A stretch of 59,147 nucleotides of DNA. Origin: Clostridia bacterium (GTDB taxonomy: Bacteria > Bacillota > Clostridia > Lachnospirales > Lachnospiraceae). The stretch lies in NCBI GenBank assembly GCA_910575725.1, contig CAJTFE010000032.1:1-59147 (forward strand), written 5' to 3'. Position numbers and translations under genes: made by a program. The notes under the pieces are model-generated. The model was not told the DNA's origin, made no database searches, and saw only the letters and a list, made by a program, of their open reading frames with translations. Of the stretch, positions 16,564 to 24,922 are shown piece by piece (within the stretch, counting starts at the first letter, position 1; the number at the start of each line of letters is the position of its first letter).

Positions 16564-17640
16564 TTATTTTATAGAAGGAATAGAAAAATAGAAGGTCACG
16601 CCGTCCTGCCGGTTGGAAGCGCCATACTTTAGATGATGCATGGAAAGGATTTGTGCCACAATCGCCAGCCCTAACCCGGAGCCGCTGTATTTTGCGTTTT
16701 TATCGCGGTAAAATTTTGTCCAGATTTTTGGAAGATTTTCCTGTGGGATAGGTTGTCCCTGATTGTAGATAAAAAAGTCCAGCATCCCTTCCCGTTCTGT
16801 GAGCGAAAGCTTCAAAATACCGCCAGGGCGGACGTTTCGTTTTGCATTGACGATGAGATTGTTCAGTACCTGCTCCATTCTGCCCTTATCGGCATTGACA
16901 TAGGCAGGCAGCTCTGGCAATTCATATTGCAGGTTAAAATCAGCATCTGGGGCATCAACCAGCAGCCGTCCGGCAACCGTTTCCAGAAATTCAACGAATT
17001 CAAAGCGTTCCGGGTGAAGCCCGGCAGCTCCGCTTTCCAGTGCAGATAAGTCGAGCAGAGTGGTAATCAGGCAGCTCATGCGTTCCGTTTCTTTTATAAT
17101 GACTTCATAGTAATGCTGCCTTTTCGCTTCCTCTGTTTCATCCTGCAGTCCTTCCGTATAAGCCTGGATCACGCCCAGGGGCGTTTTCATTTCGTGGGAA
17201 AGGCTGTCTGCCAGCTCTCTGCGCTCAGAGAGCAGACGCTTTTTCTGTTCCACATCCTGCTCCAGTTTCCGGTTGGCGTGTTCCAGCGCCCCGAATGCAT
17301 CCTGCAGATTCTGGGCCATAATATTCAGACTGTGGGAGAGTTCCCCAAACTCATCGCGTCCCGATACCTTACATAGATGCGAGAAATCTAAATTCGCCAT
17401 CCGCCCAGCGGCTTCATTCAGTTCCGACACGGGCTTTGAGATAAACCGGGCCATCCATAAATCAACCGCGCAGATTAAGGCGGCAACAAATATCAGCCAG
17501 ATGATAAGGGAGACATCTGCGCTTAAGGGCAGCCTGGTAGAAAACACATAAGATAACACCAGAATAATCCCCATCAGTTTGGAAGCCAGCACTATTTTTT
17601 TCCGAATGGTAAAAACGTTCATTTGTCCACTTATTTTCAT
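16564..17640 (-). CDS. Sensor histidine kinase with very short extracytoplasmic loop
   Basis: A 358-residue kinase. Two membrane helices (about 16-35 and 42-64) are separated by only a few residues, as in intramembrane-sensing kinases of the BceS/NisK-neighbour type. They are followed by HAMP (FISKPVSELNEAAGRMANLDF), a coiled linker, the H-box SHEMKTPLG, the N-box NNLIVNAKRNV and the G-box GSGLGLAIV. It starts inside the stop of the response regulator (ATGA) and is terminated before the ABC operon. It probably senses envelope stress or the exporter itself and signals to the regulator at 17637-18305. Confidence 0.92.
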   Translation of the reverse strand: MKISGQMNVFTIRKKIVLASKLMGIILVLSYVFSTRLPLSADVSLIIWLIFVAALICAVDLWMARFISKPVSELNEAAGRMANLDFSHLCKVSGRDEFGELSHSLNIMAQNLQDAFGALEHANRKLEQDVEQKKRLLSERRELADSLSHEMKTPLGVIQAYTEGLQDETEEAKRQHYYEVIIKETERMSCLITTLLDLSALESGAAGLHPERFEFVEFLETVAGRLLVDAPDADFNLQYELPELPAYVNADKGRMEQVLNNLIVNAKRNVRPGGILKLSLTEREGMLDFFIYNQGQPIPQENLPKIWTKFYRDKNAKYSGSGLGLAIVAQILSMHHLKYGASNRQDGVTFYFSIPSIK

Positions 17641-18305
17641 GCTGTCACCTCAAATTTGTAGCCGGACCGGATAAGCGTAACAATGTGCCTGCCCTCGCTT
17701 CCCAATTTCTGGCGGAGGGTTTTGATATGCGTATCTACGGTTCTGGTGGTTCCCTCAAAATCATATCCCCATATGCGGTTGAGCAATTGCTCTCGGCTGA
17801 AAATCTGGCCTGGATTCGACATGAAAAAGTAAAGAAGCTCATACTCCTTGTGGGTCAGCGTGATCTCCTTTCCCTCCAGAAAAACTTTATGTGAAGCGGC
17901 ATTGATTGAAATTTTACCGGCGTTTATCGTATCGGCCAAAAGAGCAGGAGAGCGGCGCAATAAGGCATTGGCCTTTGCCAGCAGCACCTTGGGGCTGAAT
18001 GGTTTTGTCATATAATCATCTGCGCCCAATTCATAGCCCTTTAGTTTATCGTCCTCATTGCTTTTCGCTGTTAACATGATAATAGGGATACTGCTCATTT
18101 CTCTTGCCATCCTGCAGACGGAAAATCCATCAACATGGGGCATCATAATATCCAGTATCATCAAATCCACAGGATTGCTTTTCAGCGCCAGCAGCGCATC
18201 CATGCCGTCGTCAGCGGTAAAACAAGTATGGCCGCCGCGCTGCATATATTCGGCGATAATTTCCTGCATATTTTTTTCATCTTCGACAATTAGAATTTTT
18301 GCCAT
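17637..18305 (-). CDS. OmpR-family response regulator
   Basis: A 222-residue regulator. The receiver domain has acidic VEDE near the start, the phospho-acceptor in LMILDIMMPHVDG, the conserved Thr in IIMLTAK and Lys in TKPF. The winged-helix domain ends GTTRTVDTHIKTLRQKL and IRSGYKFEV. It is the first gene of the two-gene regulator/kinase operon. Its likely target is the 11-bp repeat array at 16463-16502 in front of the ABC exporter. Confidence 0.95.
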   Translation of the reverse strand: MAKILIVEDEKNMQEIIAEYMQRGGHTCFTADDGMDALLALKSNPVDLMILDIMMPHVDGFSVCRMAREMSSIPIIMLTAKSNEDDKLKGYELGADDYMTKPFSPKVLLAKANALLRRSPALLADTINAGKISINAASHKVFLEGKEITLTHKEYELLYFFMSNPGQIFSREQLLNRIWGYDFEGTTRTVDTHIKTLRQKLGSEGRHIVTLIRSGYKFEVTA

Positions 18306-18449
18306 AGTATGCTTCCTCTTTCATTTCACCTTAGTTTAACACATGCAACGTATAATTGCACGTATCTTCTGGTTTTCACAGAGCAGCTGGCAGAAAAGTG
18401 GAGGCGAAAGGGATATTAATTGAAGAAATTGGAAGAAAAATATGTATTC

Positions 18450-18480
18450 CAGGAGGTGCCGTCTGCATCTCCTGTTTTTT
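18450..18480 (+). terminator. Strong plus-strand terminator with no plus-strand gene before it
   Basis: CAGGAGGTGC (18450-18459) and GCATCTCCTG (18465-18474) pair over 10 bp with one G-U, a 5-nt loop and six Ts. Genes on both sides are on the minus strand, so this terminator would end an unknown plus-strand transcript from the 18306-18449 region, perhaps a small RNA, or be a relic. Confidence 0.6.
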
Positions 18481-18524
18481 GGGTGCTTTTAGAACCCGTT
18501 CCCGGATTCTTAGAGACCTAATTG

Positions 18525-19322
18525 TCAAAACCGCTTCAGACAATGCTTTTCCACAAGGTTAATTCCCTGATAAAGAATCATAGCCATCACACAGAGAATC
18601 ACAATGGACATCAGCACCATGTCAAGCTGGAACACCTGGCTCCCATAAATAATCAGATACCCCAGCCCCTGCCGGCTGCCGATAAATTCCCCGATCACCA
18701 CCCCAACCAGGCAGAGGCCGATATTAACCTTCATGGTATTGATAAAGATGGGAACGGAGCTGGGAAGTACAACCTTGCGGAGCACATCCCTCTTATTTCC
18801 GCCCAGAGTGTAGATTAGTTTAACCTTTTCCGGATCCACCTCGGAAAATCCCGTGTAAATCGTTAAAATACTCCCGAATACAGCCACAGACATGCCGGCT
18901 GCGACAATCGTTTTCATATTGGCCCCAAGCCATACAATGAGAAGAGGGGCCAGGGCAGACTTAGGCAGGCTGTTGAGCACCACCAGATAAGGCTCCAGAA
19001 TCCGGGAAAGGCTGTGGAAGAGCCACAGCAGAACGGCAGTCAGCAGACTGAACAGAAACACCAGGAAAAAGCTTAAGAGCGTTTCCGCCAGAGTCGTTCC
19101 GATATGCATAAAAACAGACCGGTCGGCCATCATAGAAACAAATATTTCACACACGCGGCTGGGGCTGCTGAAAATAAAGGCGTCAATCAGATGAAGCCTT
19201 GCGCTTGCCTCCCAGATAAGCAGGAACAAAAGGAAAATAAAGATACGGGCAAGGGTAATGGCCCGAAGCTTCCGCTTCCGCTGTTCCAGAAAGCTTTGCT
19301 GAGCAAGAGACGGTTCAGCCAC
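18525..19322 (-). CDS. ABC importer permease (SsuC/TauC/NitT family)
   Basis: A 265-residue inner-membrane permease with six or so helices and the EAA-type cytoplasmic loop near GGNKRDVLRKVVLPSSVPIF. This is the hallmark of permeases for sulfonates, nitrate, taurine or thiamine-precursor pyrimidines. It overlaps the ATPase gene by 8 nt. No substrate-binding lipoprotein is encoded on either side, so the substrate cannot be predicted and the binding protein must be elsewhere or missing. Confidence 0.88.
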   Translation of the reverse strand: MAEPSLAQQSFLEQRKRKLRAITLARIFIFLLFLLIWEASARLHLIDAFIFSSPSRVCEIFVSMMADRSVFMHIGTTLAETLLSFFLVFLFSLLTAVLLWLFHSLSRILEPYLVVLNSLPKSALAPLLIVWLGANMKTIVAAGMSVAVFGSILTIYTGFSEVDPEKVKLIYTLGGNKRDVLRKVVLPSSVPIFINTMKVNIGLCLVGVVIGEFIGSRQGLGYLIIYGSQVFQLDMVLMSIVILCVMAMILYQGINLVEKHCLKRF

Positions 19323-20082
19323 TTATATTCAACTCCTTCCAGATAAGATTAAAATAGTCTTTAAATTCCGGCGCATTCCTGGATCGCATAGGCGTGCGTT
19401 CCTCCATGGCAAAGGCTACGGGAACCAGCCTCTGCACCCGTCCGGGCCGTTTGGAAAGCACCAGTACCTGATCCGCCATGCTGATAGCCTCTGACAAGTC
19501 ATGGGTAACAAGAATGGCAGTTTTTTCTTCTTTTTTAATAATGGCGGCAATGTCGTCACAGACGGAAAGCCTCGTCTGGTAATCAAGCGCAGAAAAGGGC
19601 TCATCCAGAAGCAGAAGATCCGGCTCCAGGGCCAGGGTGCGTATCAGGGCCGCTCTCTGGCGCATGCCTCCGGAGAGCTGGGAGGGCCTGGCGTCCCGAA
19701 AGGAAGAAAGACCATAGGTTTCCAGCATGGCATCCACAGAAGCCAGGTGCCTGGGGGTCAGTTTTTTCTGTATCTCCAGGCCCAGTGTCACATTGCTGTA
19801 GACGGTGCGCCATTCAAACAAATGATCCTTTTGCAGCATATATCCGATGTTGGATCCGGCCTCCCTAAGGGATTTCCCCAGGAAGGAAATCGTGCCCTCT
19901 TCAGGCTCAAGAAGGCCGCTGATCAGTGACAGAAGTGTGGATTTTCCGCAGCCGGAAGGGCCGACAATGGCCAGGAAGCTGCCGCTCTCCAGCTGAAAGG
20001 AGATGTCGGACAGGGCCAGGGTTTCCCCGTTCACTTCATGGTAGGAGTAGCTGACATGGGAAAGCTCCAGTAAAGGGTTCAT
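19315..20082 (-). CDS. ABC importer ATP-binding protein (SsuB/TauB type)
   Basis: A 255-residue ATPase with Walker A GPSGCGKST, Q-loop MLQKDHL, signature LSGGMRQRAALIRTL, Walker B LLLLDEPFSALD and the H-switch VTHDLSEA. It partners the permease at 18525-19322. The second ATG (20082) is preferred because GGAGG lies 7 nt before it; the first ATG would be only 1 nt away. It is divergent from the two-component system at 20230, with a shared intergenic region. Confidence 0.92.
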   Translation of the reverse strand: MNPLLELSHVSYSYHEVNGETLALSDISFQLESGSFLAIVGPSGCGKSTLLSLISGLLEPEEGTISFLGKSLREAGSNIGYMLQKDHLFEWRTVYSNVTLGLEIQKKLTPRHLASVDAMLETYGLSSFRDARPSQLSGGMRQRAALIRTLALEPDLLLLDEPFSALDYQTRLSVCDDIAAIIKKEEKTAILVTHDLSEAISMADQVLVLSKRPGRVQRLVPVAFAMEERTPMRSRNAPEFKDYFNLIWKELNISG

Positions 20083-20141
20083 AAGCATGCCTCCTATTAA
20101 TAGTTCCGTAATATATAGCTATTTTATGAGGGCAGCAGGAA

Positions 20142-20161
20142 ATGGTGCTTTTTTGATGCAA
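20142..20161 (+). promoter_or_regulatory. Direct repeat shared with the VanY-like gene promoter (site 1)
   Basis: ATGGTGC (20142-20148) and TTGATGC (20153-20159) are 11 bp apart. The 16-mer TGCTTTTTTGATGCAA (20146-20161) recurs exactly at 23197-23212. TATGAT follows at 20163-20168. A site common to the regulator gene and a downstream gene of the same cluster fits autoregulation by the response regulator at 20230. Confidence 0.55.
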
Positions 20162-20229
20162 CTATGATACACTAATGATGTAAATTTTGTGATACAAGCT
20201 GTTAGTATTTGACGAGAAGAGGAAACAAA

Positions 20230-20883
20230 ATGATACAGATTTTAGTAGTAGAGGATGAAAGACCCATTTCCAATCTCATAGCCGTAAACTTAAGAAAAGC
20301 AGGCTATTCCTGCCGCTGTGTCTATGACGGCATGGCTGCTGCGGACGCTCTGGATAAAGCCAGGTACGATCTGATTCTTCTGGACGTGATGCTTCCCAAG
20401 GTGGACGGCTATGAATTGATGAACTATATAACGCCCCTGGAGATTCCCGTGATTTTCCTCACGGCCAAGGCATCCGTCACAGACCGGGTGAAGGGCCTGA
20501 AGCTGGGAGCCGACGACTATCTCACCAAGCCCTTTGAGATCATCGAGCTTCTGGCCAGGGTGGAAACCGTGCTCCGGCGTTATCACAAGACAGAAAACAT
20601 TCTCACCGTACACGATTTGGTTATAGACACCTCTTCCCGGATTGTAAAACGGGACGGTGCTCCCATCAATCTCACAAAGAAGGAATACGAGCTTCTTTTG
20701 CTGTTTGTCCGCAATAAAAACGTAGCCCTCTACCGGGAGACCATTTACGAACGTATCTGGGGAGGGGAATATATGGGAGACAGCCGCACGGTGGATCTTC
20801 ATGTACAGCGGATGCGCAAAAAGATAGGCTGGGAGGATAAGATTGTCACAGTCTACAAGGTGGGATACCGCCTGGAGGGATAG
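20230..20883 (+). CDS. OmpR-family response regulator
   Basis: A 217-residue regulator: MIQILVVEDERP, phospho-Asp in LILLDVMLPKVDG, Thr in FLTAK and Lys in TKPF. It continues with a winged-helix C-terminus (YMGDSRTVDLHVQRMRKKI, KVGYRLEG). ATG 20230 was chosen because AAGAGG ends 7 nt before it; an upstream TTG lacks a site. It is followed with no gap by its kinase. The cluster continues to a VanY-like peptidase, so it may respond to cell-wall-active agents, in the manner of VanR. Confidence 0.95.
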   Translation: MIQILVVEDERPISNLIAVNLRKAGYSCRCVYDGMAAADALDKARYDLILLDVMLPKVDGYELMNYITPLEIPVIFLTAKASVTDRVKGLKLGADDYLTKPFEIIELLARVETVLRRYHKTENILTVHDLVIDTSSRIVKRDGAPINLTKKEYELLLLFVRNKNVALYRETIYERIWGGEYMGDSRTVDLHVQRMRKKIGWEDKIVTVYKVGYRLEG

Positions 20884-22296
20884 ATGAAATTTTCCTGGAA
20901 AATATGTTTTTCAACCATTATGCTAAGTCTTTTGATCTTCACCATTGGCGGATACGTGCTGATATCCGCCTTATTTCAGTCTACCTACCAGAGAGAGGCT
21001 GCCAACGCCGGGGAGGAGAACCGGATGCTTCAGTATTCCTTTGCGGCTTATTGGAGCGCTGCCATACAGGATATGGAGCCAAGCAAGGAAAATGTGCGGC
21101 GCACGGCGGACGCTATGGTGGACGGAATGGCGGGAAGCAGCCTTAAGATAAGGATTTCCGACAGGGAAGGCCAGGTGCTCTATGACAATACGGGGACGGG
21201 CCCGGATACAGGGCTTTTAAAAGCCATCACAAGAACCAGCCGGGGACATATGCTGCGGAAGACTCAAAGCGGCTATGAGCTCCAGACGGCAAGCATGGTC
21301 TGCCTGGGGGAGGATGCGTTTTTGTACCTGGAGAGCATCCGGGATGTGACCGAGCTTTTTGAGGAGCGGGAGTCCCAGTACCGGATTTACGGACAGTGGC
21401 TTGCCGGGTTTCTGGCAGTTCAGAGCATTCTCTGCTACGCAATGGCCTCCTGGCTTCTTCGTCCCTTAAGGCGGCTGTCCAGGGCCACCCGGAGGATTGC
21501 CGGAGGAAACTTAAGCGTCAGGGCCAGGATGGAGAGTAAGGATGAGATCGGGGATCTGGCTGCGGACTTTAATCATATGGCGGATAACCTGGAACAGCAG
21601 TTTCAGGAGCTGGAGGATGCAGCCAGGAGGCAGGAGGATTTTATCGGAAGCTTTGCCCATGAGCTTAAGACGCCGCTGACCTCCATGATTGGATATGCAG
21701 ATATGCTTCGGACCACACAGGTCACCCAGGAAGAGCAGTTCCAGGCGGCCAATTATATTTTTAAGGAGGGAAAGCGTCTGGAATCCCTCTCCTTTAAGCT
21801 TCTGGATCTGATGGTGGTAAAAAACCAGGAATTGGAGCTTAAGCCGGTGAAAATCCGCTGGCTTGCGGAGGACATCAAGGGGATGCTAACGCCTTCCTTG
21901 AAAAAGCTGGGCATCGGGCTGAAGGTGATTGTGGAGGACGCGACGCTGATGCTGGAGCCGGACTTAATGAAAACAGTGCTTTTAAACCTCCTGGACAACG
22001 GACGGAAGGCCATCGAAGGGGAAGGAACCCTTTACCTGCTGGGCCGCAGGGAGGAAGAGGGCTTTGCCATCTACGTCAGGGATACGGGAAAGGGGATTCC
22101 AAAGGAGGAGCTTTCCCGGATTACGGAGGCGTTTTATATGGTAGACAAGTCCCGGGCCCGGCAGCAGGGAGGAGCGGGGCTTGGCTTATCCATCTGCCAG
22201 GAGATTGTGAAGCGCCACGGGGGGATTATGACCTTTAAGAGCATACAGGGCAAGGGAACCATGGTGCGCATCTTCCTGGAGGCGGAACTGGAATAA
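20884..22296 (+). CDS. Sensor histidine kinase
   Basis: A 470-residue kinase starting at the base after the regulator's stop codon. It has an N-terminal helix (residues ~8-30), an outside domain of about 140 residues, and a second helix (WLAGFLAVQSILCYAMASWLL). HAMP (LSRATRRIAGGNLSVRARM) is followed by the H-box SFAHELKTPLTSM, the N-box LLNLLDNGRKAI and G-boxes (DTGKGIP, GGAGLGLSIC). The acceptor is certainly the regulator just upstream. Confidence 0.95.
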   Translation: MKFSWKICFSTIMLSLLIFTIGGYVLISALFQSTYQREAANAGEENRMLQYSFAAYWSAAIQDMEPSKENVRRTADAMVDGMAGSSLKIRISDREGQVLYDNTGTGPDTGLLKAITRTSRGHMLRKTQSGYELQTASMVCLGEDAFLYLESIRDVTELFEERESQYRIYGQWLAGFLAVQSILCYAMASWLLRPLRRLSRATRRIAGGNLSVRARMESKDEIGDLAADFNHMADNLEQQFQELEDAARRQEDFIGSFAHELKTPLTSMIGYADMLRTTQVTQEEQFQAANYIFKEGKRLESLSFKLLDLMVVKNQELELKPVKIRWLAEDIKGMLTPSLKKLGIGLKVIVEDATLMLEPDLMKTVLLNLLDNGRKAIEGEGTLYLLGRREEEGFAIYVRDTGKGIPKEELSRITEAFYMVDKSRARQQGGAGLGLSICQEIVKRHGGIMTFKSIQGKGTMVRIFLEAELE

Positions 22297-22317
22297 GACT
22301 GGAATAGGAGGCACGTT

Positions 22318-23163
22318 GTGAAAAATTATGTGATTACCGGAGTTCTTCTGCTTTTTCTGACCGCAGCCAGTTTCTTTCTGCCCATTCGTGTTCTGAAATG
22401 GCAGGACGAACAGCGGACCGGAAAAAGTGAAATTGAGGAAGTGCAGGAGGTTGTGCTGAAGGAGCAGATTTCTATGACGCTGTCGGAGAAGCTTAAGCTA
22501 CGGAACCAGGAGACGGTCAACGCACTGACTCTGGTAAACGGAAAAAATTACAACAAGGATACCATAGAGGATCAGATAAGAAAGGAAATCGGGATTCTGG
22601 CAGACCAGGACATTCTCATAGATTTTGACATGGAATCAATGAAGATCAGAGAAGCCACGGTCACCTTTTATGTGGATATGGAGGACAGTGAAAGGTCGAT
22701 TATGTTCTGGCAGGGATATGTGGAAACGCTGGAATATGACGTTTCATTTTTTCTGGATGACGAGACGGGAAAGATTGTAAGCTTTGCCCAATATGCGGCG
22801 GGGCCGGTTGCGGATTATGCGGGGGCAGCGATGGGAATAAGCAGGGATATGTCTATGGAGATGGAGGAACAAAAAGAGCTTGCCCGGCGCTGGGCAGAAT
22901 ATCTGGGCTGCGAGATGAAGGCCAGCAGCACCGGCTGGTATGGAATCGGGCAGGGAGCGGAGGAAGAGCTTTTTGAAAAAGAAATTGATATGCTCATAAG
23001 CAAAGGCTACAGCTATGAGGAGGCAGGGCTGAAGGTAGCCCTTGCCTGGGGAATATCTGTGGATAGACAGGTGCTCCGTGTGGTTTTTGAAGATAACGGG
23101 GATACCATACAGTATACGCTTGGAATTACGGAAAGCTTATTTCAGATGGATGTTAATATATAG
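22318..23163 (+). CDS. Membrane-anchored extracytoplasmic protein of unknown function
   Basis: A 281-residue protein, GTG start with TAGGAGG 6 nt upstream. An N-terminal helix (VITGVLLLFLTAASFFLPI) anchors an acidic, mostly extracytoplasmic domain with alternating strands and helices. I recognise no family. It follows the kinase by 21 bp and precedes a VanY-like peptidase that has its own promoter, so it probably belongs to the two-component operon and could be a sensor accessory or signal-modulating protein. This is inference from position only. Confidence 0.7.
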   Translation: MKNYVITGVLLLFLTAASFFLPIRVLKWQDEQRTGKSEIEEVQEVVLKEQISMTLSEKLKLRNQETVNALTLVNGKNYNKDTIEDQIRKEIGILADQDILIDFDMESMKIREATVTFYVDMEDSERSIMFWQGYVETLEYDVSFFLDDETGKIVSFAQYAAGPVADYAGAAMGISRDMSMEMEEQKELARRWAEYLGCEMKASSTGWYGIGQGAEEELFEKEIDMLISKGYSYEEAGLKVALAWGISVDRQVLRVVFEDNGDTIQYTLGITESLFQMDVNI

Positions 23164-23192
23164 GAGTAATCTCGGAACAAAAAGTTTAAAAA

Positions 23193-23212
23193 TTGATGCT
23201 TTTTTGATGCAA
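23193..23212 (+). promoter_or_regulatory. Direct repeat shared with the two-component promoter (site 2)
   Basis: TTGATGC occurs at 23193-23199 and again at 23204-23210, an 11-bp period. It includes the 16-mer identical to 20146-20161. TATGAT at 23221-23226 is a possible -10 for the VanY-like gene. The distance to this -10 is 7 bp longer than at site 1. Confidence 0.55.
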
Positions 23213-23247
23213 GCCGCCTCTATGATAAAAATACGAGGTGATGAAAT

Positions 23248-24111
23248 ATGCGTAGATACAGAGAAGCAGAATATGAAAACAGAGGAACGAGAACGAGAAA
23301 GAGAAAGCGTAAGCAAGCCATGCAGAGGAAGATTTTAGGCTTCTGTATGTTTACCTTCCTGCTGGGGGTATTGTGCGGAAGGATTGTATTTGCAAAGAAT
23401 CCGGAGGAGAGACCTGCCCAAGCCGAGGCAGAAGATATAGGACAGACAGAATACGGCAGGAATAATCAGGAACCTTCCGAAGCGGAGGAAACTGCAGGAG
23501 ACTATGCGTCTGCAGGAGAAGAGGCCGGCGATGAAGAGGCCTGGAAGCTGGTTCTGGTAAATAAATGGAACCCTATGGAGAACGGCTACAAGCCGGCGGT
23601 TGCGGAGATAGAGAACAATTACTATTTTGACGCCAGAGCCGTGGGGTATCTCCAGGAAATGCTTGCGGCAGGCCGGAGGGAAGGACTTGACTTCTGGGTT
23701 TGTTCGGCGTATCGTACCATAGAGAAGCAGACGGATTTGTTTGAGGATAAGGTACGCAGGGTGACGGCGGAAACAGGGCTTACCGGCGAGGCGGCCAGGG
23801 AAAAGGCGGGCACGGAGGTGGCCTTGCCGGGCACCAGCGAGCATAATCTGGGGCTGGCTGTGGATATTGTGGCAAGGGATTACCAGATTCTCGATGAAAA
23901 ACAGGCCCGGACGGAGGAAGCCCGGTGGCTTGAGGAAAATTGCTGGAAATACGGGTTTATTCTGCGGTATCCAACGGATAAGACGGAGGAGACAGGCATT
24001 ATCTTTGAACCCTGGCATTACCGTTATGTAGGCGAGAAGGCGGCGAAGGAGATCATGGAACGGGGCATCTGCCTGGAGGAGTATCTGGGCGTGACGGGCA
24101 GCAGTCTGTAG
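23248..24111 (+). CDS. VanY-like D-alanyl-D-alanine carboxypeptidase (M15B)
   Basis: A 287-residue protein with a basic N-terminus, one membrane anchor (ILGFCMFTFLLGVLCGRIVF) and an acidic linker. The M15B zinc-peptidase domain has VCSAYRTIEKQ, the zinc-binding PGTSEHNLGLAVDI (S-x-H-x6-D) and FEPWHYRYV (E-x-W-H). Such enzymes remove the terminal D-Ala from peptidoglycan stems outside the cell. Proximity to a VanR/VanS-like pair and the shared operator suggest induction by cell-wall stress. A paralogue lies at 38033-39307. GAGG 9 nt upstream supports the start. Confidence 0.93.
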   Translation: MRRYREAEYENRGTRTRKRKRKQAMQRKILGFCMFTFLLGVLCGRIVFAKNPEERPAQAEAEDIGQTEYGRNNQEPSEAEETAGDYASAGEEAGDEEAWKLVLVNKWNPMENGYKPAVAEIENNYYFDARAVGYLQEMLAAGRREGLDFWVCSAYRTIEKQTDLFEDKVRRVTAETGLTGEAAREKAGTEVALPGTSEHNLGLAVDIVARDYQILDEKQARTEEARWLEENCWKYGFILRYPTDKTEETGIIFEPWHYRYVGEKAAKEIMERGICLEEYLGVTGSSL

Positions 24112-24154
24112 CTGCGTGGGATAGATAGAATGAAAAACAGGATGTGTGCAGGAA

Positions 24155-24775
24155 ATGAACAAGAGAAATTATCAGAGGGAACTAGAGGGAACCATTGAGA
24201 AGCTTGTAGAAGCGGGGCAGACGCCCAGGCTTTTACTGCATAGCTGCTGCGCTCCATGCAGCAGCTATGTGCTGGAATATCTTTCGGAGTATTTTTCTGT
24301 TACGGTTTTTTATTACAATCCGAATATATTTCCGGCTGAGGAGTATGAAAAACGGGTGAAGGAGCAGGAAGCGCTTATCTTGCGGCTGCCGGCAAAGCAT
24401 AGGATTTCTTTTCTGGAAGGGCCTTATGAGCAGGAGCGGTTTTACGAGATGGCGAAAGGGTTTGAGCTTGAGCCGGAAGGGGGAGAGAGGTGCTTCCGCT
24501 GTTATCACCTGCGGCTTCTGGAGGCGGCGCAGATGGCCCGGGCCGGGGCGTTTGATTATTTTACGACAACGCTGTCGATCAGTCCGCTTAAAGATGCCGA
24601 AAAGCTTAATGAGATTGGGGAGAAATTGGCCAGGGAGTATGGGGTGGCTTATTTGAATAGTGATTTTAAGAAGCGGAACGGGTATAAAAGGTCGATTGAG
24701 CTGTCCAGGGAGTATGGGCTTTATCGGCAGGATTATTGCGGATGCGTGTATTCGATTCGGGAGAGAAGCAATTAG
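24155..24775 (+). CDS. queH: Epoxyqueuosine reductase QueH
   Basis: A 206-residue member of the QueH (DUF208) family, which reduces epoxyqueuosine to queuosine in tRNA in bacteria lacking QueG. The paired cysteines are all present: HSCCAPCSSY near the N-terminus, ERCFRCYHLRL in the middle and DYCGCVYS at the end, ligands for the [4Fe-4S] cluster and a second metal. The start is uncertain: ATG 24155 has only a weak AGGA site very close by, and GTG 24146 is the alternative. No other queuosine genes are nearby. Confidence 0.92.
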   Translation: MNKRNYQRELEGTIEKLVEAGQTPRLLLHSCCAPCSSYVLEYLSEYFSVTVFYYNPNIFPAEEYEKRVKEQEALILRLPAKHRISFLEGPYEQERFYEMAKGFELEPEGGERCFRCYHLRLLEAAQMARAGAFDYFTTTLSISPLKDAEKLNEIGEKLAREYGVAYLNSDFKKRNGYKRSIELSREYGLYRQDYCGCVYSIRERSN

Positions 24776-24791
24776 AGTTTTTGGGGAAATC

Positions 24792-24820
24792 TTGAACCTG
24801 GGGGAAAACTGTGCTATATT
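24792..24820 (+). promoter_or_regulatory. Predicted sigma-A promoter of argH
   Basis: TTGAAC (24792-24797), 17-bp spacer, TATATT (24815-24820). It leaves a leader of about 95 nt in which no clear operator was seen. Confidence 0.6.
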
Positions 24821-24922
24821 TAGAGAAATGTTATTACAGATGGATGAAAATTACATGGCAGCGTCCGGCAGATGCTTTTTTGAAATCACAGGAACGGGCC
24901 GGGGAAAGATGAGGGAATGATT

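Noticed and set aside
24840..24920. 26-codon frame before argH as a possible leader peptide
   Set aside because: It lacks a ribosome binding site and is not rich in arginine codons, and there is no alternative-hairpin arrangement.
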